DNA of 64,000 nucleotides from Eriocheir sinensis (GCF_024679095.1 NC_066516.1:3585032-3649031), one strand, 5' to 3'. Shown: positions 1-12,589, counted from the first letter of the stretch. The notes: generated by a model from the letters alone, not told the origin. Program-made: numbers and translations.

Positions 1-76
1 TGCTGCTTGAATTCCTTGAACAGCCTTGGTGACCCGACGACTTGTCACCCAGGCTGCTCAAGGAACTCAAGCAGCA
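1..76. repeat. 33 bp inverted repeat within LINE-A1 at the window edge
   Basis: Bases 1-33 and 44-76 are reverse complements with three mismatches, around a 10 bp loop. The right arm is the A1 RT coding sequence ([11 protein letters not shown]). The left arm is the same stretch inverted and may run on beyond the window. Confidence 0.85.
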
Positions 77-1558
77 AATCCTCAAGCCACTCACCGCCAT
101 CTATAATCTGACACTACAACAAAACAAAGTTCCCCAAGAATGGAAGCAAGCGAACGTAACATCGATCTACAAAAAGGGTGACAAAAGCGTGGCCTTAAAC
201 TACAGACCAATCAGCTTGACTTAGGCGGGAAAAGTTTTCGAGAAGATCATCAGAGACAAACTCGTTAAGTTTCTTGTAGACAACATCATTTCCGATGCTC
301 AGCACGGCTTCAGGAATAAGCGCTCATGCTTTACCAACTTACTGTATTTCTTCCAAGGTATCCATGAAAACTGGGATAATTATATCCCCAGTGATGTTAT
401 ACGTATATCTAGACTCAAAAAGCCTTTGACAAAGTACTGCACGAAAGACTCCACAAGAAACTTAAGTCGGCGGGGTTAGGCGACAAACGAGTTGTACTCA
501 ACGGACAGGCCTCCGAGTGGCTCCCGGTCACAAGTGGAGTGCCACAGGGGTCAGTGCTGGGACCCATTTATATCAACGACCTAGAACTAGGATTAAAATC
601 CACTCTTTCAAAATTTGCCGACGACACAAAGGTGGGTGGGAAGGTCCTCACGACAGCAGACTGCGAAATTATCCAGAGAGACCTGGACCAGATCACTCGG
701 TGGTCAGAAAAATGGCAGATATTCTTCAACACTACCAAATATAAAGTAATGCATATCGGATCCAGAAATAGCAACCACACACTACATGGGTGGCGAACCA
801 CTACAGGCAGTGCAAGAGGAAAGAGACCTCGGGGTCACCATCAGCAGTGACTTGAAACAAACAAAACACTGCAAGTCCAGCTGTAAGAAAGCTTGGGTTC
901 ATAGCGAGGAACTTCGAATACAAGACGCCGGGAGTTATGTTATCCTTGTATAATTCGCTGGTAAGGCCCCACCTGAAATACGCCGTGCAGTTCTGGTCTC
1001 CAAATTACAGGAAAGACATTGAATTGCTTGAGAGAGTACAGTGACGCGCCACGAAGATGATACCATCATTGAGGACAAAACCTCACGAAGAGCGACTCGA
1101 GCGACTCAGCCTCTTCACGTTGGAAAAGAGACGACTGCGGGGAGATATGATGCAAGTCTTTAAGTGCCTGAACAAGCTCAGCAATGTTGATCACTCCAAA
1201 CTCTTCACGCTACAAACCAACCCGAGGACAAGAAACAATGAAAAAAACAATTCAAGCAAAGCGATGCAATACCGACATCGGCAGGAGTTATTTCTCGAAG
1301 AGTTGTTCGCCACTGGAAGAGCCTTCCTGCAGAAGTGGCTAGCGCAGAGACAATCAACTCCTTTAAGAAACGCATTGATCGACACTTTCCTGCATCGGGT
1401 GTGAACTGAACGTATCCAAGAGTAAGTACACAAGTGCTTTAATCCTTCCCGCACGCCACTCCTATGGCTGACGGATTGATTAAATCACTGAAAGCAGGCA
1501 GCCTTGTAACGAGCCAACAGACTTTCTGCTGCCTGCTCGTCCATGTTTCCATGTTTCC
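1..1558 (+). mobile_element. LINE-A1, CR1-like, RT to 3' end, decayed
   Basis: This is the 3' half of a CR1-type non-LTR retrotransposon. RT is read in several frames: [13 protein letters not shown] with NYRPISL (42-224), VPQGSVLGP with the catalytic FADD (539-690), then the C-terminal thumb region with [16 protein letters not shown] and the tail GDMMQVFKCLNK (1057-1404). Stops and frameshifts are frequent, so it is dead. The 3' UTR is 1405-1542 and the element ends with two copies of ATGTTTCC (1543-1558), the type of short terminal repeat known from CR1. A TCC array follows at once. Same family as A2 and A3. Confidence 0.9.
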
Positions 1559-2513
1559 TCCGCCTCCTCCGTCCACACAAGTAGTAAAGATGAGTAACCT
1601 TGTTAGACACGAACCAGCTTTGGCTCTCATCCTCCAATTACCTCTTTCTCTCTTCTTTTTTTCTTTTTTCATCCCCTTAAACTCTTCGTGGTGTAATATT
1701 TCTTCGTCTAATGTTATTCCTCCCCTCCTCCTCCTCTTCTTCCTCGTCTGTCTCTTCCTCCTCCTCCTCCTCCTCCAACTCCTCCTACTCCTTCTCCTCT
1801 TCCTCCTCCTCACACTCTTTCTGCTTCTCCTCTTCTTTCTCATCTTCATATGCTCCTAATTCTTTCTTTCCTCCTCCTCCTCCTCCTCCTCCTCCTCCTC
1901 CTCCTCCTCCTCCACCTCCTCCTACTCCTTCTCCTCTTCCTCCTCCTCACACTCTTTCTGCTTCTCCTCTTCTTTCTCATCTTCATATGCTCCTAATTCT
2001 TTCTTTCCTACTCTTCCTCTTCCTCCTCCTCCTCCTCCTCCTCCTCCTCCTCCTCCTCCTCCTCCTCCTCCTCCAACTCCTCCTACTCCTTCTCCTCTTC
2101 CTCCTCGTCACACTCTTTCTGCTTCTCCTCTTCTTTCTCATCTTCATATGCTCCTAATTCTTTCTTTCCTACTCTTCCTCTTCCTCCTCCTCCTCCTCCT
2201 CCTCCTTTTCTCTTCCTCCTCCTACACACACTTCTATTTTTCTTTTTTCCTTGTTGATCTTCATTATCTTTTTCTTTTTCATATTATTGTTGTTACTCTT
2301 TTTTGCCATCTTCCTCCACCACCACTTCCTCCTCCTCCTCCTCCTCCTCCTCCTCCACCTCCTCCTCCTTCTCCTCCTCACACTTTTCCCCCTCATCTTT
2401 CTCATCTTCATATACTCTTTTTTTCATTCTTTCCCTACTCCTCCTCTTCCTTCTTTTCTTGTTCCCTCTTCCGCTACCTTCTTCTCCTCCTCCTCCTCCT
2501 CCTCCTCCTCTTC

Positions 2514-2550
<37 letters not shown>

Positions 2551-2640
2551 ACCTCCTCCTCTTCCTCGTTTTTCTTCCTTTTCTTATTTTTCCTCCTCCT
2601 CCTCCTCCTCCTCCTCCTCCTCCTTCTCCTCCTCCCCCCC
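1559..2640 (+). repeat. (TCC)n compound block with a 90-95 bp repeated core
   Basis: About 1 kb of pyrimidine sequence, mostly TCC. Near 1775, 1911 and 2071 a core containing cttcatatgctcctaattc recurs, each followed by a TCC run of different length. An ACT array lies at 2516-2550. It forms the far 3' flank of the KHDRBS-like exon at 2641. No gene was seen here. Confidence 0.9.
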
Positions 2641-2810
2641 TCACCCGGGCAGGTCGTGGTAGGCTGCATCCATGAGCTCCTCCTTCTGCTGTATGGCTCG
2701 TGCCCGTGTCAGCAGGCTCAGCACGGACCGCCGGCTGCTGCTGCTGCTGCTGCTACTGCTGATGCTACTGCCCCCGCTGCTGCCCCGGGCCTTCACCAGC
2801 TCGCCCTTGC
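2641..2810 (-). CDS. KHDRBS-like: KHDRBS-like exon: Ser-rich stretch and conserved-looking C-terminal block
   Basis: The acceptor is ccctccccccag. The exon enters in phase 1 to read GKGELVKARGSS, a Ser run coded by AGC/AGT triplets, then RRSVLSLLTRARAIQQKEEL and MDAAYHDLPG followed by TGA. The end is ambiguous. TGA at 2643-2641 would close the protein, but the same bases form a good donor (gtgagg, intron from 2644), and STAR proteins often continue with Tyr/Arg-rich tails. No poly(A) signal was seen just downstream, only AGG repeats. The non-repetitive block RAIQQKEELMDAAYHDL is the best evidence of coding here. The next exon, if any, is beyond the left edge. Confidence 0.75.
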
Positions 2811-2920
2811 CTGGGGGGAGGGGGGTAAAGGGAGAGAGTTAGGGTGGGGAGTAATTGTGTGTGGAGGGGAGGGGGAGGTTTGTTGAGCTTGTTGGGGGGT
2901 ATTAAGGGAGGAGGATGTTG

Positions 2921-2921
<1 letters not shown>

Positions 2922-2961
<40 letters not shown>

Positions 2962-3015
2962 AGCTTTGGAGTGCGACAGTTGGAAGGAATTGGTAGTATT
3001 GGCTGCTGCACACAT

Positions 3016-3079
<64 letters not shown>

Positions 3080-3245
3080 CACCGCACCACAACCCTACAC
3101 AACACACCATACCATACCACACTTTTTTCTTTTTTCCCCATCCTCCTAACTCTACAAGAACACATACACACGAAAACACAGACATACACATCCATCCCTT
3201 CATCCCTCCTACACACACACACACACACACACACATACACACACA
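2922..3245. repeat. (GT)n and (CA)n inverted pair in intron
   Basis: (GT)n at 2922-2958 and (CA)n at 3018-3077, 60 bp apart and in opposite sense, followed by a shorter CA run at 3211-3234. They lie in the intron between the exons at 2641-2810 and 3723-4116. Confidence 0.9.
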
Positions 3246-3334
3246 CCGTCAGAACAACGTATATATACTCTTCTCACATACATTAACAAACACAGTGTTA
3301 TTAAGTAAACTACATTAACACAGTAAAAAATATC

Positions 3335-3480
3335 CCGTAATGAACACCACTGAGTGCGAGGGATCGAACCCGTGCCTCCTGAGTAGAAGTTAGGGCAGCA
3401 TGCCGACTATGCCACCGATGAACTGTAAGGTTTCCACGCCAGAGGCAACTTGCGCGGCCTATATTTGACTCCCTTCCGGT
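3335..3480 (-). mobile_element. tRNA-derived SINE remnant (type T)
   Basis: Read on the minus strand there is an A box TGGCATAGTCGG (3414-3403), and about 33 bp on a B box GGTTCGATCCC (3368-3358). These are close to the pol III consensus boxes TGGCNNAGTGG and GGTTCGANTCC. A 5' leader contains cctctggcgtgg. The similar copy at 20.7 kb has cctctggcggcg in the same place, so this is a repeat family and not a stray tRNA gene. No acceptor stem pairing is obvious. Confidence 0.65.
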
Positions 3481-3499
3481 AAATGAATGCCCATAAATA

Positions 3500-3500
3500 T

Positions 3501-3591
<91 letters not shown>

Positions 3592-3690
3592 CATACTTAC
3601 CTACCTACCTACGTACATAAATACATAAATACACACATATATACATACAAACATACATAAAAATACCTACACACACACACACGCACACAC
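3500..3690. repeat. (CA)n array and degenerate CTAC/ATAC repeats
   Basis: (CA)n at 3499-3587, then CTAC and ACAT-type short repeats and another CA run at 3670-3692, close to the donor at 3722. Confidence 0.9.
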
Positions 3691-3722
3691 ACAGCTCCCC
3701 CTCCCCCCACCCACCCACCTAC

Positions 3723-4116
3723 CCGTCGTAAGGAGGGCAGCCTGGGCACGATTCAAGCCTCTTAGCGCGGGATGCGGCGAGGTAATGGACACCCTCACAC
3801 CACCTCCACTCCTGCCTCCACCACCACCCCCACCTCCACCACCACCTCCAACACCAGTACCGGGGGGAGGGGGCGGGGGGGAGCCGTTGGAGTGGGGCGA
3901 GCAGGACTCCTCTTCAGATCCACATATTCCGTTGTTGTTGTTGTTGTTATTGGTGGTGGTGTTATTGTTGTTGTTGTTGTTGTTGGCGGTGGTGGTGGTG
4001 GCGGTGGTGGTGTTGCCGGTGGTGGTGGTGTTGCCGGTGGTGGTGGAGGTGGTGGTGCTGCCCACGAGGAGTTGCATCTCCCTCATCTGTCCTTGTCTGA
4101 TCTCGTCGTTGTAGTC
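3723..4116 (-). CDS. KHDRBS-like: KHDRBS-like exon: QUA2 end and Asn/Thr/Gly/Pro low-complexity tail
   Basis: This exon is 394 nt. It enters in phase 0 after caccccacag with DYNDEIRQGQMREMQLLVG, the end of QUA2 (Sam68: DMMDDICQEQFLELSYLNG). About 45 residues of Thr/Asn runs coded by ACC/AAC triplets follow, then GICGSEEESCSPHSNG, a Pro-Gly run, and SITSPHPALRGLNRAQAAL. The preferred donor is gtaggtgg at 3722, which leaves phase 1 and joins the next exon as a Gly codon. The homopolymer runs are CCA/CCG, GTT and GGC arrays in DNA and are likely length-variable. If the donor is missed, the frame runs into an intronic CA repeat, which supports splicing. Confidence 0.82.
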
Positions 4117-4139
4117 CTGTGGGGTGGCCGGGGAGAGGG

Positions 4140-5110
4140 GGGTGAGGAGGTGGAGGAGGAGGAGGAAAGCAGAGAAAAACGTAGAGGATAAGAAAAATTG
4201 TGGGGGTGGAGGAAGAGCGAGTAAAGAAGGGGAAGGAAGAGGTGAGGAGGAGGAGGAGGAGGAGGAGGAGGAGGTGGAGGAGGAGGAGGAGGAGGACGAG
4301 GAGGAGGGGGAAAAAGTGAGGGAAGGAAAGTGGAAGTGGAGAGATGGAGGAGAAGAAAGAAATTAGGGAGAGAAAGAGATAGAGAAGGAATGAGGAGAGG
4401 AGGGAAGGAAGGAGTTAAGGAAAGGGAGGAGTGAATGAAGGAAAGGAAGGAGGGAGGGAGAGAAAGAGAGAGAAAAATACATATTACTAACAATTAAAAT
4501 TAAACCTTATAATATATTTCCACTCTTTTGTTTTTGTCTGGAAACGGAAAAGGAAGGAAGGGAAGGAAGGAAGGAAGGAAGGAGGAGGGAGGGAAGAAAG
4601 GAAGGGAAAGACGAAAGCAGCTAAAAAAGAGAAAGGAAGGAAGGAAGGAAGAAAGAAAGGAGGAAGGAGGGAAGGAAGGAAGGAAGGAAAGAATGGAAGG
4701 ACAAAAGAAGCTAAACGGAAGAAAGGAAGGAAGGAAGGAAGGAGGAAGGAGGGAAGGAAGGATGGGAAAGACGAAAGAAGCTAAAAAGGAGAAAGGAAGG
4801 AAGGAACGAAGAAAGAAAGCTGGGAGGAGGGAAGGAAGGAAGGAAGGAAGAAAGAAAGGAGGAAGGAGGGAAGGAAGGAAGGAAGGAAGGAAAGAATGGA
4901 AGGACAAAAAAAGCTAAAAGGAAGAAAGGAAGGAAGGAAGGAAGGAAGGAAGGAAGGAAGGAAAGAATGACAAAAGAAGATAAAAAAAGGAGAAAGATGG
5001 GAAGGAAGAAAAATAATAATAGTTGCTTTCCCATAAATATTAAAGAATGGAAGAAAAAGGAAAAAAAATAGAAGGAAGGAAGAAAAGGAAGAAAAAAGAA
5101 TAGAGGAGAA
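4140..5110. repeat. (GGA)n then (GGAA)n array with higher-order units
   Basis: 4140-4480 is GGA/GGGA-rich. From 4545 to 4980 GGAA tetranucleotides are punctuated by a motif of the type gacaaaagaagctaaaaagg at about 4609, 4697, 4770, 4903 and 4966, giving units of roughly 63-133 bp. This sits in the 2.7 kb intron of the KHDRBS-like gene. No gene was seen. Confidence 0.85.
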
Positions 5111-5349
5111 GGAGTAAATAATGATGATAATAATTACTTTCCCATTCTCGTTCCTCTCTTGATTTCATCTTGTTATCGCTTTTTTTCTTTTTCCTTTCCT
5201 TTTTTACTTTTCCATCTCTTTTTTTCCTCCTTTTTTTCCTTTTCTATTTCTTTTCTTCTGTCGTATTTGATTTGGGTCCATTTGATATAATATGATTTTT
5301 CCTTTTTTTTTTCTTTTTCCTTTTCTAATGGTGAGTTATAATGTCCTTC

Positions 5350-5355
<6 letters not shown>
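5111..5355. other. T-rich intron sequence, nothing recognised
   Basis: T-rich, with poly-T interrupted by C. No ORF or repeat family was recognised. Confidence 0.6.
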
Positions 5356-5850
<495 letters not shown>

Positions 5851-5869
5851 CGTTATAGGGACTTAGTAA

Positions 5870-6477
5870 ACAGAAGACAGCCAACGAAACAACAGAAGCA
5901 GTAATTTTTGTTATCATTTATTTTTCCTGCCCTCGATTTGCTTCCTTTACTATAAAAAAAATAATAACATGAAACAAACAAATTTTAGGTCGTGAAGGTT
6001 GTCGGGTGATTGTAAGCCGTGATCATTAACTCATATGGAAAACTTCAGCAAACAGTAATTGGTAGGCGATATAACTTCTCAAGCGTGCAAGGTATCGTCG
6101 TAAAGTATAAACAGTCGATAACTCGGGTGATAAGTTTCTCCAAGTTCTTCTAGTAGTACGTCGTAAAGAAGGCTAATAAAAAGGCGATGGCTGCAGGCGA
6201 TAAGGTCCTCCTCTCGTACTCACGGGCAGAAGGAATCGTCGTAAAGATTAGATAAGGTATATAAACAGCTTCGCAAGTGGTAACTCCAGGCGATATGTTA
6301 AAATGTAAGTAAATAAATAGACACTTCAGGAGACAGGTCAAATCAATAAGGTCCCTCAGTAATCACGGGCACCAGGTATCGTTGGATCTCGGTGAGGACG
6401 CAAATTTGTTGCTAAAGACTTTAAAGTAGGTTAATAAATATTTAAAAATGAAAGTAGATAAATAAATAGCTTCTTCA
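5870..6477. repeat. Degenerate tandem copies related to the 6832-6978 exon end
   Basis: Around 6085-6105, 6160-6175, 6220-6245 and 6361-6400 the intron repeats pieces of the plus-strand string cacgggcaccaggtatcgtc, which is the 3' end of the exon at 6832-6978 with its donor. The clearest copy (6361-6400) matches the real exon end in about 36 of 41 positions and would still code LTEIQRYLVP. The others are worn. Confidence 0.65.
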
Positions 6478-6800
6478 GGCTGTGGCTGAGTTTTCAACGT
6501 GCGGGCGCGATGTCCTGGAGGACCCAGGTTTGAATCCCGCACGCCGTTACAAGCTGACAGTTGTCCGTCTATTCCGAGTGGCCTAAGATTACCCACATGC
6601 TGTCCTGAAAACCATCTGTCAACACGGACTCAAGCGAAACTCTTTAAAGATGATCAAAGATGAGCTTCGAGAGACAGCATGGGCCAAGCGAGATGGCGCC
6701 ACTTAAAAATAATATCCTACGCCATTACGGGCTGGGGCCGACCAGCAGCCCCATCAAGAAAGTCTACCGGCGCTTTATACCGAACGTAAAAAAGACAATA
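6478..6800 (+). mobile_element. tRNA-derived SINE, type S, copy S1
   Basis: The A-box-like TGGCTGAGTTT (6483-6493) and B box GGTTTGAATCC (6527-6537) head the element. A body follows with ccgagtggcctaagattacc, cacatgctgtcc, cagcatgggcc and gatggcgccactt, then a tail ctaccggcgc...aacgtaaaaaa. Body and tail recur in S2 (12.6-13.0 kb) and S3 (34 kb). It ends about 30 bp from the donor of the KHDRBS-like exon at 6832. Confidence 0.85.
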
Positions 6801-6831
6801 GCTCAGCAATGGGCTTTTGTATAGTACTCAC

Positions 6832-6978
6832 GGGCACCAGGTATCGTCGTATCTCCGTGAGGGCGTAGGCGATGCGGGCGTGTGCCTCTGCGGGGGGCGC
6901 CACGGCCGTCACCTCCACGTGCAGGTCCTCGCTCAGGTGCCCGAACTTGGGGTCCCCGGACTGGCGCAGCTCCTCCTC
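6832..6978 (-). CDS. KHDRBS-like: KHDRBS-like exon: KH C-terminal helix and QUA2
   Basis: This exon is 147 nt (49 codons), phase 0 at both ends, with acceptor gtgcccgcag and donor gtgagtac. It codes EEELRQSGDPKFGHLSEDLH, a strand ending VTAVAPPAEAHARI, and a helix ending ALTEIRRYLVP. Sam68 has EEELRKGGDPKYAHLNMDLH and ends VKKFLVP, so this is the second half of KH plus the start of QUA2. Codon use is GC-rich, like the two neighbouring exons. The donor lies only about 30 bp from the end of a SINE (6478-6800), and decayed copies of the exon's last 30 bases plus donor lie in the intron at 6361-6400 and probably 6220-6245. Confidence 0.93.
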
Positions 6979-7171
6979 CTGCGGGCACGGGGGAGAGTGA
7001 GGGGGAGAGGAAGAAATAGGGTGAGAGAATGAAAGAAGAAAGAGAAAGACGGAGAGAAAGAGGGAGGGTGAAGGAGTGTTGGAAGAGATAGTGGATTTTT
7101 TTTATATGACATGGAGGGAAGAAGAAAAATAAAAAGAATAGAGAAAGGAGAGGGGGGGACGAAGGAGATAA

Positions 7172-7217
<46 letters not shown>

Positions 7218-7318
7218 CTCCTCTCTCTCCTCCTTGTACTACTTTTATTTTTGCCTCCTCCTCCTCCTTTTGTGTGTTAGGAGGATGAGGAGGAATTAGT
7301 CAACAGGGAATAAGCTTG

Positions 7319-7353
<35 letters not shown>

Positions 7354-7890
7354 ACTCAAATCTTTTATCTTTCCTCCCATCCTTCCTGTCCCTTTCTTCC
7401 TTCCTCCCTTCCTCCTTTCCTTCCTTCCTTCCTTCCTCTCCCCTTACTTTCCCCTCTCCTCTCCCTCCTTCCTCTTTTCCTTACCTGGTGGCATAGGCCT
7501 CCCACTGTATATTCTCTTTATCTGTCTATCTATCTCTCTACCTATCTATCTATCTATCCCCACTCTCCCTCCCTCTCCTATCATAATCCTCCTCCTAAGC
7601 ATTCCGTCCTTTCCCTCCACTCTCTCCAACTCTCCCACACTCTACTCTCCATCCCCTTATCCTTCCTTTCCTCCCTTCCCTCCCCTCTCCATTACACACT
7701 CCCACACTCCCGTTCTTGTCCCCTCCTCCGCCTTCTGCTTGTTCCTTCCCTCCCCTTCTGCTTGTCCCTTTAACCTGCTTTCCCTTCTTTCTCCTACACT
7801 CTTCCACACACTCCCTCCCTTCCCTCCCTCCCACACTCTCCCCCCTTCCCTCCCTCCCACTCTCTCCCTCCCTCACACGCCCTCACTCAC
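6979..7890. repeat. Intron of CT, CCTT and TCC simple sequence
   Basis: The intron between the KH exons is purine-rich to 7170, (CT)n at 7178-7210 and 7321-7349, then CCTT/CTAT/TCCC tracts to 7890. No gene was seen; plus- and minus-strand ORFs here are simple-repeat translations. Confidence 0.85.
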
Positions 7891-8007
7891 CTTCTGTTTG
7901 TCCCGCATGGAGCCCCTGCCCAGGATCGCCATCTTGGTCATGGTTTCCTCCTGCAGCCGCTTCAGGGAGTTGCCTTTGGGGCCCAGGAGCTTGCCCACGA
8001 AGTTGAA
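7891..8007 (-). CDS. KHDRBS-like: KHDRBS-like exon: KH domain core with GxxG loop
   Basis: This exon is 117 nt (39 codons), phase 0 at both ends, with acceptor ctcccaacag and donor gtgagtg. It codes [14 protein letters not shown], then [18 protein letters not shown] and SMRDKQK. The GPKG tetrapeptide is the nucleic-acid-gripping GxxG loop of KH domains, and GRGSMRDK is a STAR-family signature (GKGSMRDK in Sam68). Almost every residue aligns with KHDRBS proteins, with only conservative changes such as a Met in place of the usual Gly-Ala before Lys. No stops or frameshifts, so this is under constraint in contrast to all LINE ORFs around it. Both flanking introns are simple-sequence rich: purine repeats on the 5' side and CT/CCTT repeats on the 3' side. 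Confidence 0.93.
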
Positions 8008-8020
8008 CTGTTGGGAGAGA

Positions 8021-8692
<672 letters not shown>

Positions 8693-8734
8693 ATGGAGAG
8701 GGAAGAAGTTATTTTTGCTGATTCTATACTTATC

Positions 8735-9025
8735 TGACTTAAACTCATTTCATTCAGGTCTTCTCACATCCTTCACTTTTTTTGAGAATGTAAGTTTAAG
8801 TTTCAAAGCCTATCCTTATATGACAAGTTTCTCAACCCGTGAATCATTTTTGTCATCCTCCCCTGCACAGGTTCTAATATCTCGATGCCATTCTATAGTA
8901 AGGGGACCAGAACTGTACCGCATATTCCAGATGAGGTTTAGCTGATGCTGTTATATTATAATTCGAGGATGACTTCAGCGCTTCTGTTGCTTACGCTCCT
9001 TCTTGAAATGATACCCAGTTCTCTG
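8735..9025 (-). mobile_element. LINE-D2, fragment of CR1-like RT C-terminus
   Basis: Minus-strand sequence parallels LINE-D1: cttctgttgcttacgct, then the region coding VQGRMTKMIHGLRNLSY and LRNLSYKDRL. Internal small indels break the frame. Both ends are missing. It is separated from D1 only by a GTA array. Confidence 0.75.
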
Positions 9026-9130
9026 TAGTAGTAGTAGTAGTAGTAGTAGTAGTACGTGTAGTAATAGTAATAATACTAGTAGCAGTAGTAGCAGCAGCAG
9101 CAGTAGTGGTAGTAGTAGTAGTACTAGTAT
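9026..9130. repeat. (GTA)n array between LINE-D2 and LINE-D1
   Basis: GTA/AGT triplets with CAG interruptions. The same motif continues beyond the other end of LINE-D1. Confidence 0.9.
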
Positions 9131-9856
9131 TACATAAGAACATAAGAACGTAGGAGTCTGCAAGAGGCCGGTAGGCCTGTACAATGCAGCTCCTTTGAAG
9201 CTAAGCTCCCGTGTATCTAACCCCACCTATTATCACTATCCATGAATTTATCTAATCTATTTTTGAATGTGACAATTGTATTGGCACTCACCACATGACT
9301 GCTCAGCCTGTTCCACTCATCCACCACTCTGTTAATAAACCAGTTTTTGCCTATGTCCCTGTTGAATCTGAATTTATCCAGTTTAAACCCATTACTACGT
9401 GTCCTACCCGGTTCTCTTACCAACAAAACCTTATGAATATCCCCCTTATTAAAGCCCTTCATCCACTGATAAACCTCGATCATGTCTCCACGCACCCTTC
9501 GCCTTTCTAGAGAATGCAAGTTTTAACTGTTTGAGTCTTTCCTCGTATGGTAAGTTTCTTAACCCCTGAATCATCTTAGTCATCCTCCTCTGCACCGATT
9601 CTAACATTTTTATATCCATTCTAGTATAGTAAGGTGACAAGAAATGAACCGCATAATCAAGATGAGGTCTAACTAATGCTAAATATAGTTTGAGGAAGAC
9701 TTCGGCGCTTCTGTTGCTTACGCTACTTGAAATATATCCCAGGACCCTGTTTTCTCGATTTCTAGCTCGAATGCATTGTGCCCTTGGACGGAGATCAGAG
9801 CTTACTAAGACCCCTAAATCCCTCTCGCACCCAGGCATGCTTATGAGAGTGTCATT

Positions 9857-9857
<1 letters not shown>
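9131..9857 (-). mobile_element. LINE-D1, CR1-like 3' end
   Basis: Minus strand, 5'-truncated. Two overlapping frames give RDLGVLVSSDL, ALVRPHLDYAVHFLSPYY, RRMTKMIQGLRNLPYEERL and, after a frameshift, the tail VVDEWNRLSSHVVSANTI. This is the domain downstream of the RT active site in CR1 elements. The 3' UTR contains aggcctaccggcctcttgca and the element ends in two copies of TTCTTATG. (GTA)n lies on both sides, so it inserted into or between such arrays. Confidence 0.88.
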
Positions 9858-9898
<41 letters not shown>

Positions 9899-9992
9899 GA
9901 GTAGTAGTAATTGTAGTAGTAGCAGTAGTAGTAGTAGTAGCAGTAGTAGTAGTAGTAGTAGTAGGAGTAGTAGTAATTGTAGTAGTAGCAGC

Positions 9993-10045
<53 letters not shown>

Positions 10046-10047
10046 AA
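9858..10047. repeat. (GTA)n array, about 190 bp
   Basis: Nearly pure AGT/GTA triplets with a repeated aggagtagtagtaattgtag variant at 9898 and 9962. It flanks the 5' end of LINE-D1. Confidence 0.92.
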
Positions 10048-11355
<1,308 letters not shown>

Positions 11356-11377
11356 TGGAAAAAAAGTCGTAACAAGT

Positions 11378-11910
11378 TTAGGAAAATGAGAAACGAATAA
11401 TTAAACCAATTCTCTCCCTTCCTCCTCCTCCTCCTCCTCCTCCTCCTCCTCTTCGTTCTCTTCTTCTTCTTCTTCTTCTTCTTCTTCTTCCTCCTCCTCC
11501 TCCTCCTCCTCCTCCTCTATTACCCACAGCACCACCACAAACACCACCTCCACCTCCTCCTCCTCCTCCTCCTCCTCCTCCTCCTCCTACCACATACACC
11601 TGTTGTTGTCCTCCGCAGGTGCTCAATTTGCATCGTTATGAACCCGGCGCCAATTGTTAGAGGAGGAGGAGGAGGAAGAGGAGGACGAGGAGGAGGAGGG
11701 AGGGAGGGAGAAAGAGGGGAAAAGTGGTAGAGGAGTAAAGGCTGGGTTGGAGAAGTGAAAGAAGAAAGGAGGAGGAGGAAGAGGAGGAGGAGGAGGAGGA
11801 GGAGGAGGAGGTGGGGATAGGTATGAGAGAAAGTATAGGTAAACGTGTAAGAGTGAGGGTGAGGACTGGGTTTGGAGGAGAGGAGGAAAGGGAGGAAGAG
11901 GAGGAAGAAG
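11378..11910. repeat. (CCT)n, (CTT)n, (CCA)n then GGA tracts
   Basis: CCT 11421-11450, CTT 11460-11490, CCT 11491-11515 and 11555-11590 on one side of a short unique stretch; GGA/GGGA from 11660. No gene was seen. Confidence 0.85.
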
Positions 11911-12589
11911 TGAAGAGGAAGAGGTGTGTAAAGAGGGGAGAAATACTTAGGTTGGGAAAGAGGAGGAGGATTAAGAGGAGAGGTTCAAAAGAGTGCGTAG
12001 GAGGATATGAGGATAAGGAAAGGAGGATGAGGAAGAAGATTTAGGGTAGGAAGAGGTGGGTAAAAAGGGGGAAACTACTTAGGATGGGAAACAGGAGGAG
12101 GAGGAGGAGGAAGAGGAGGGGGTCAAAATAGTGCGTAGGAGGATGAGGATAAGGAAAGGAGGAGGAGGAGGAAGAGGAAGGGTAGGAAGAGGTGGGTAAA
12201 AAGGGGGGAACTACTTAGGATGGGAAACAGGAGGAGGAGGAGGAGGAAGAGGAGAGGGTCAAAATAGTGCGTAGGAGGATGAGGATAAGAAAAGGAGGAG
12301 GAGGAAGAAGAGGAAGGGTAGGAAGAGGTGGGTAAAAAGGGGGAAACTACTTAGGATGGGAAGCAGGAGGAGGAGGAGGAGGAAGAGAGGGTTAAAATAG
12401 TGCGTAGGAGGATGAGGATAAGGAAAGGAGGATGAGGAAGAAGAGGAAGGGTAGGAAGAGGTGGGTAAAAAGGGGGAAACCACTTAGGATGGGAAACAGG
12501 AGGAGGAGGAGGAGGAAGAGGAAGAGGAGAGGGTCAAAATAGTGCGTAGGAGGATGAGGATAAGGAAAGGAGGAGGAGGAGGAGGCTGC
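11911..12589. repeat. Minisatellite of about 136 bp units, five copies
   Basis: Units begin with gtaggaagaggtgggtaaaa at 12046, 12182, 12318 and 12451 (periods 136, 136, 133), with a worn copy near 11915. Each contains ctacttaggatgggaa, a GGA run and tcaaaatagtgcgtagga. Unit edges vary mainly in GGA count. Confidence 0.9.
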
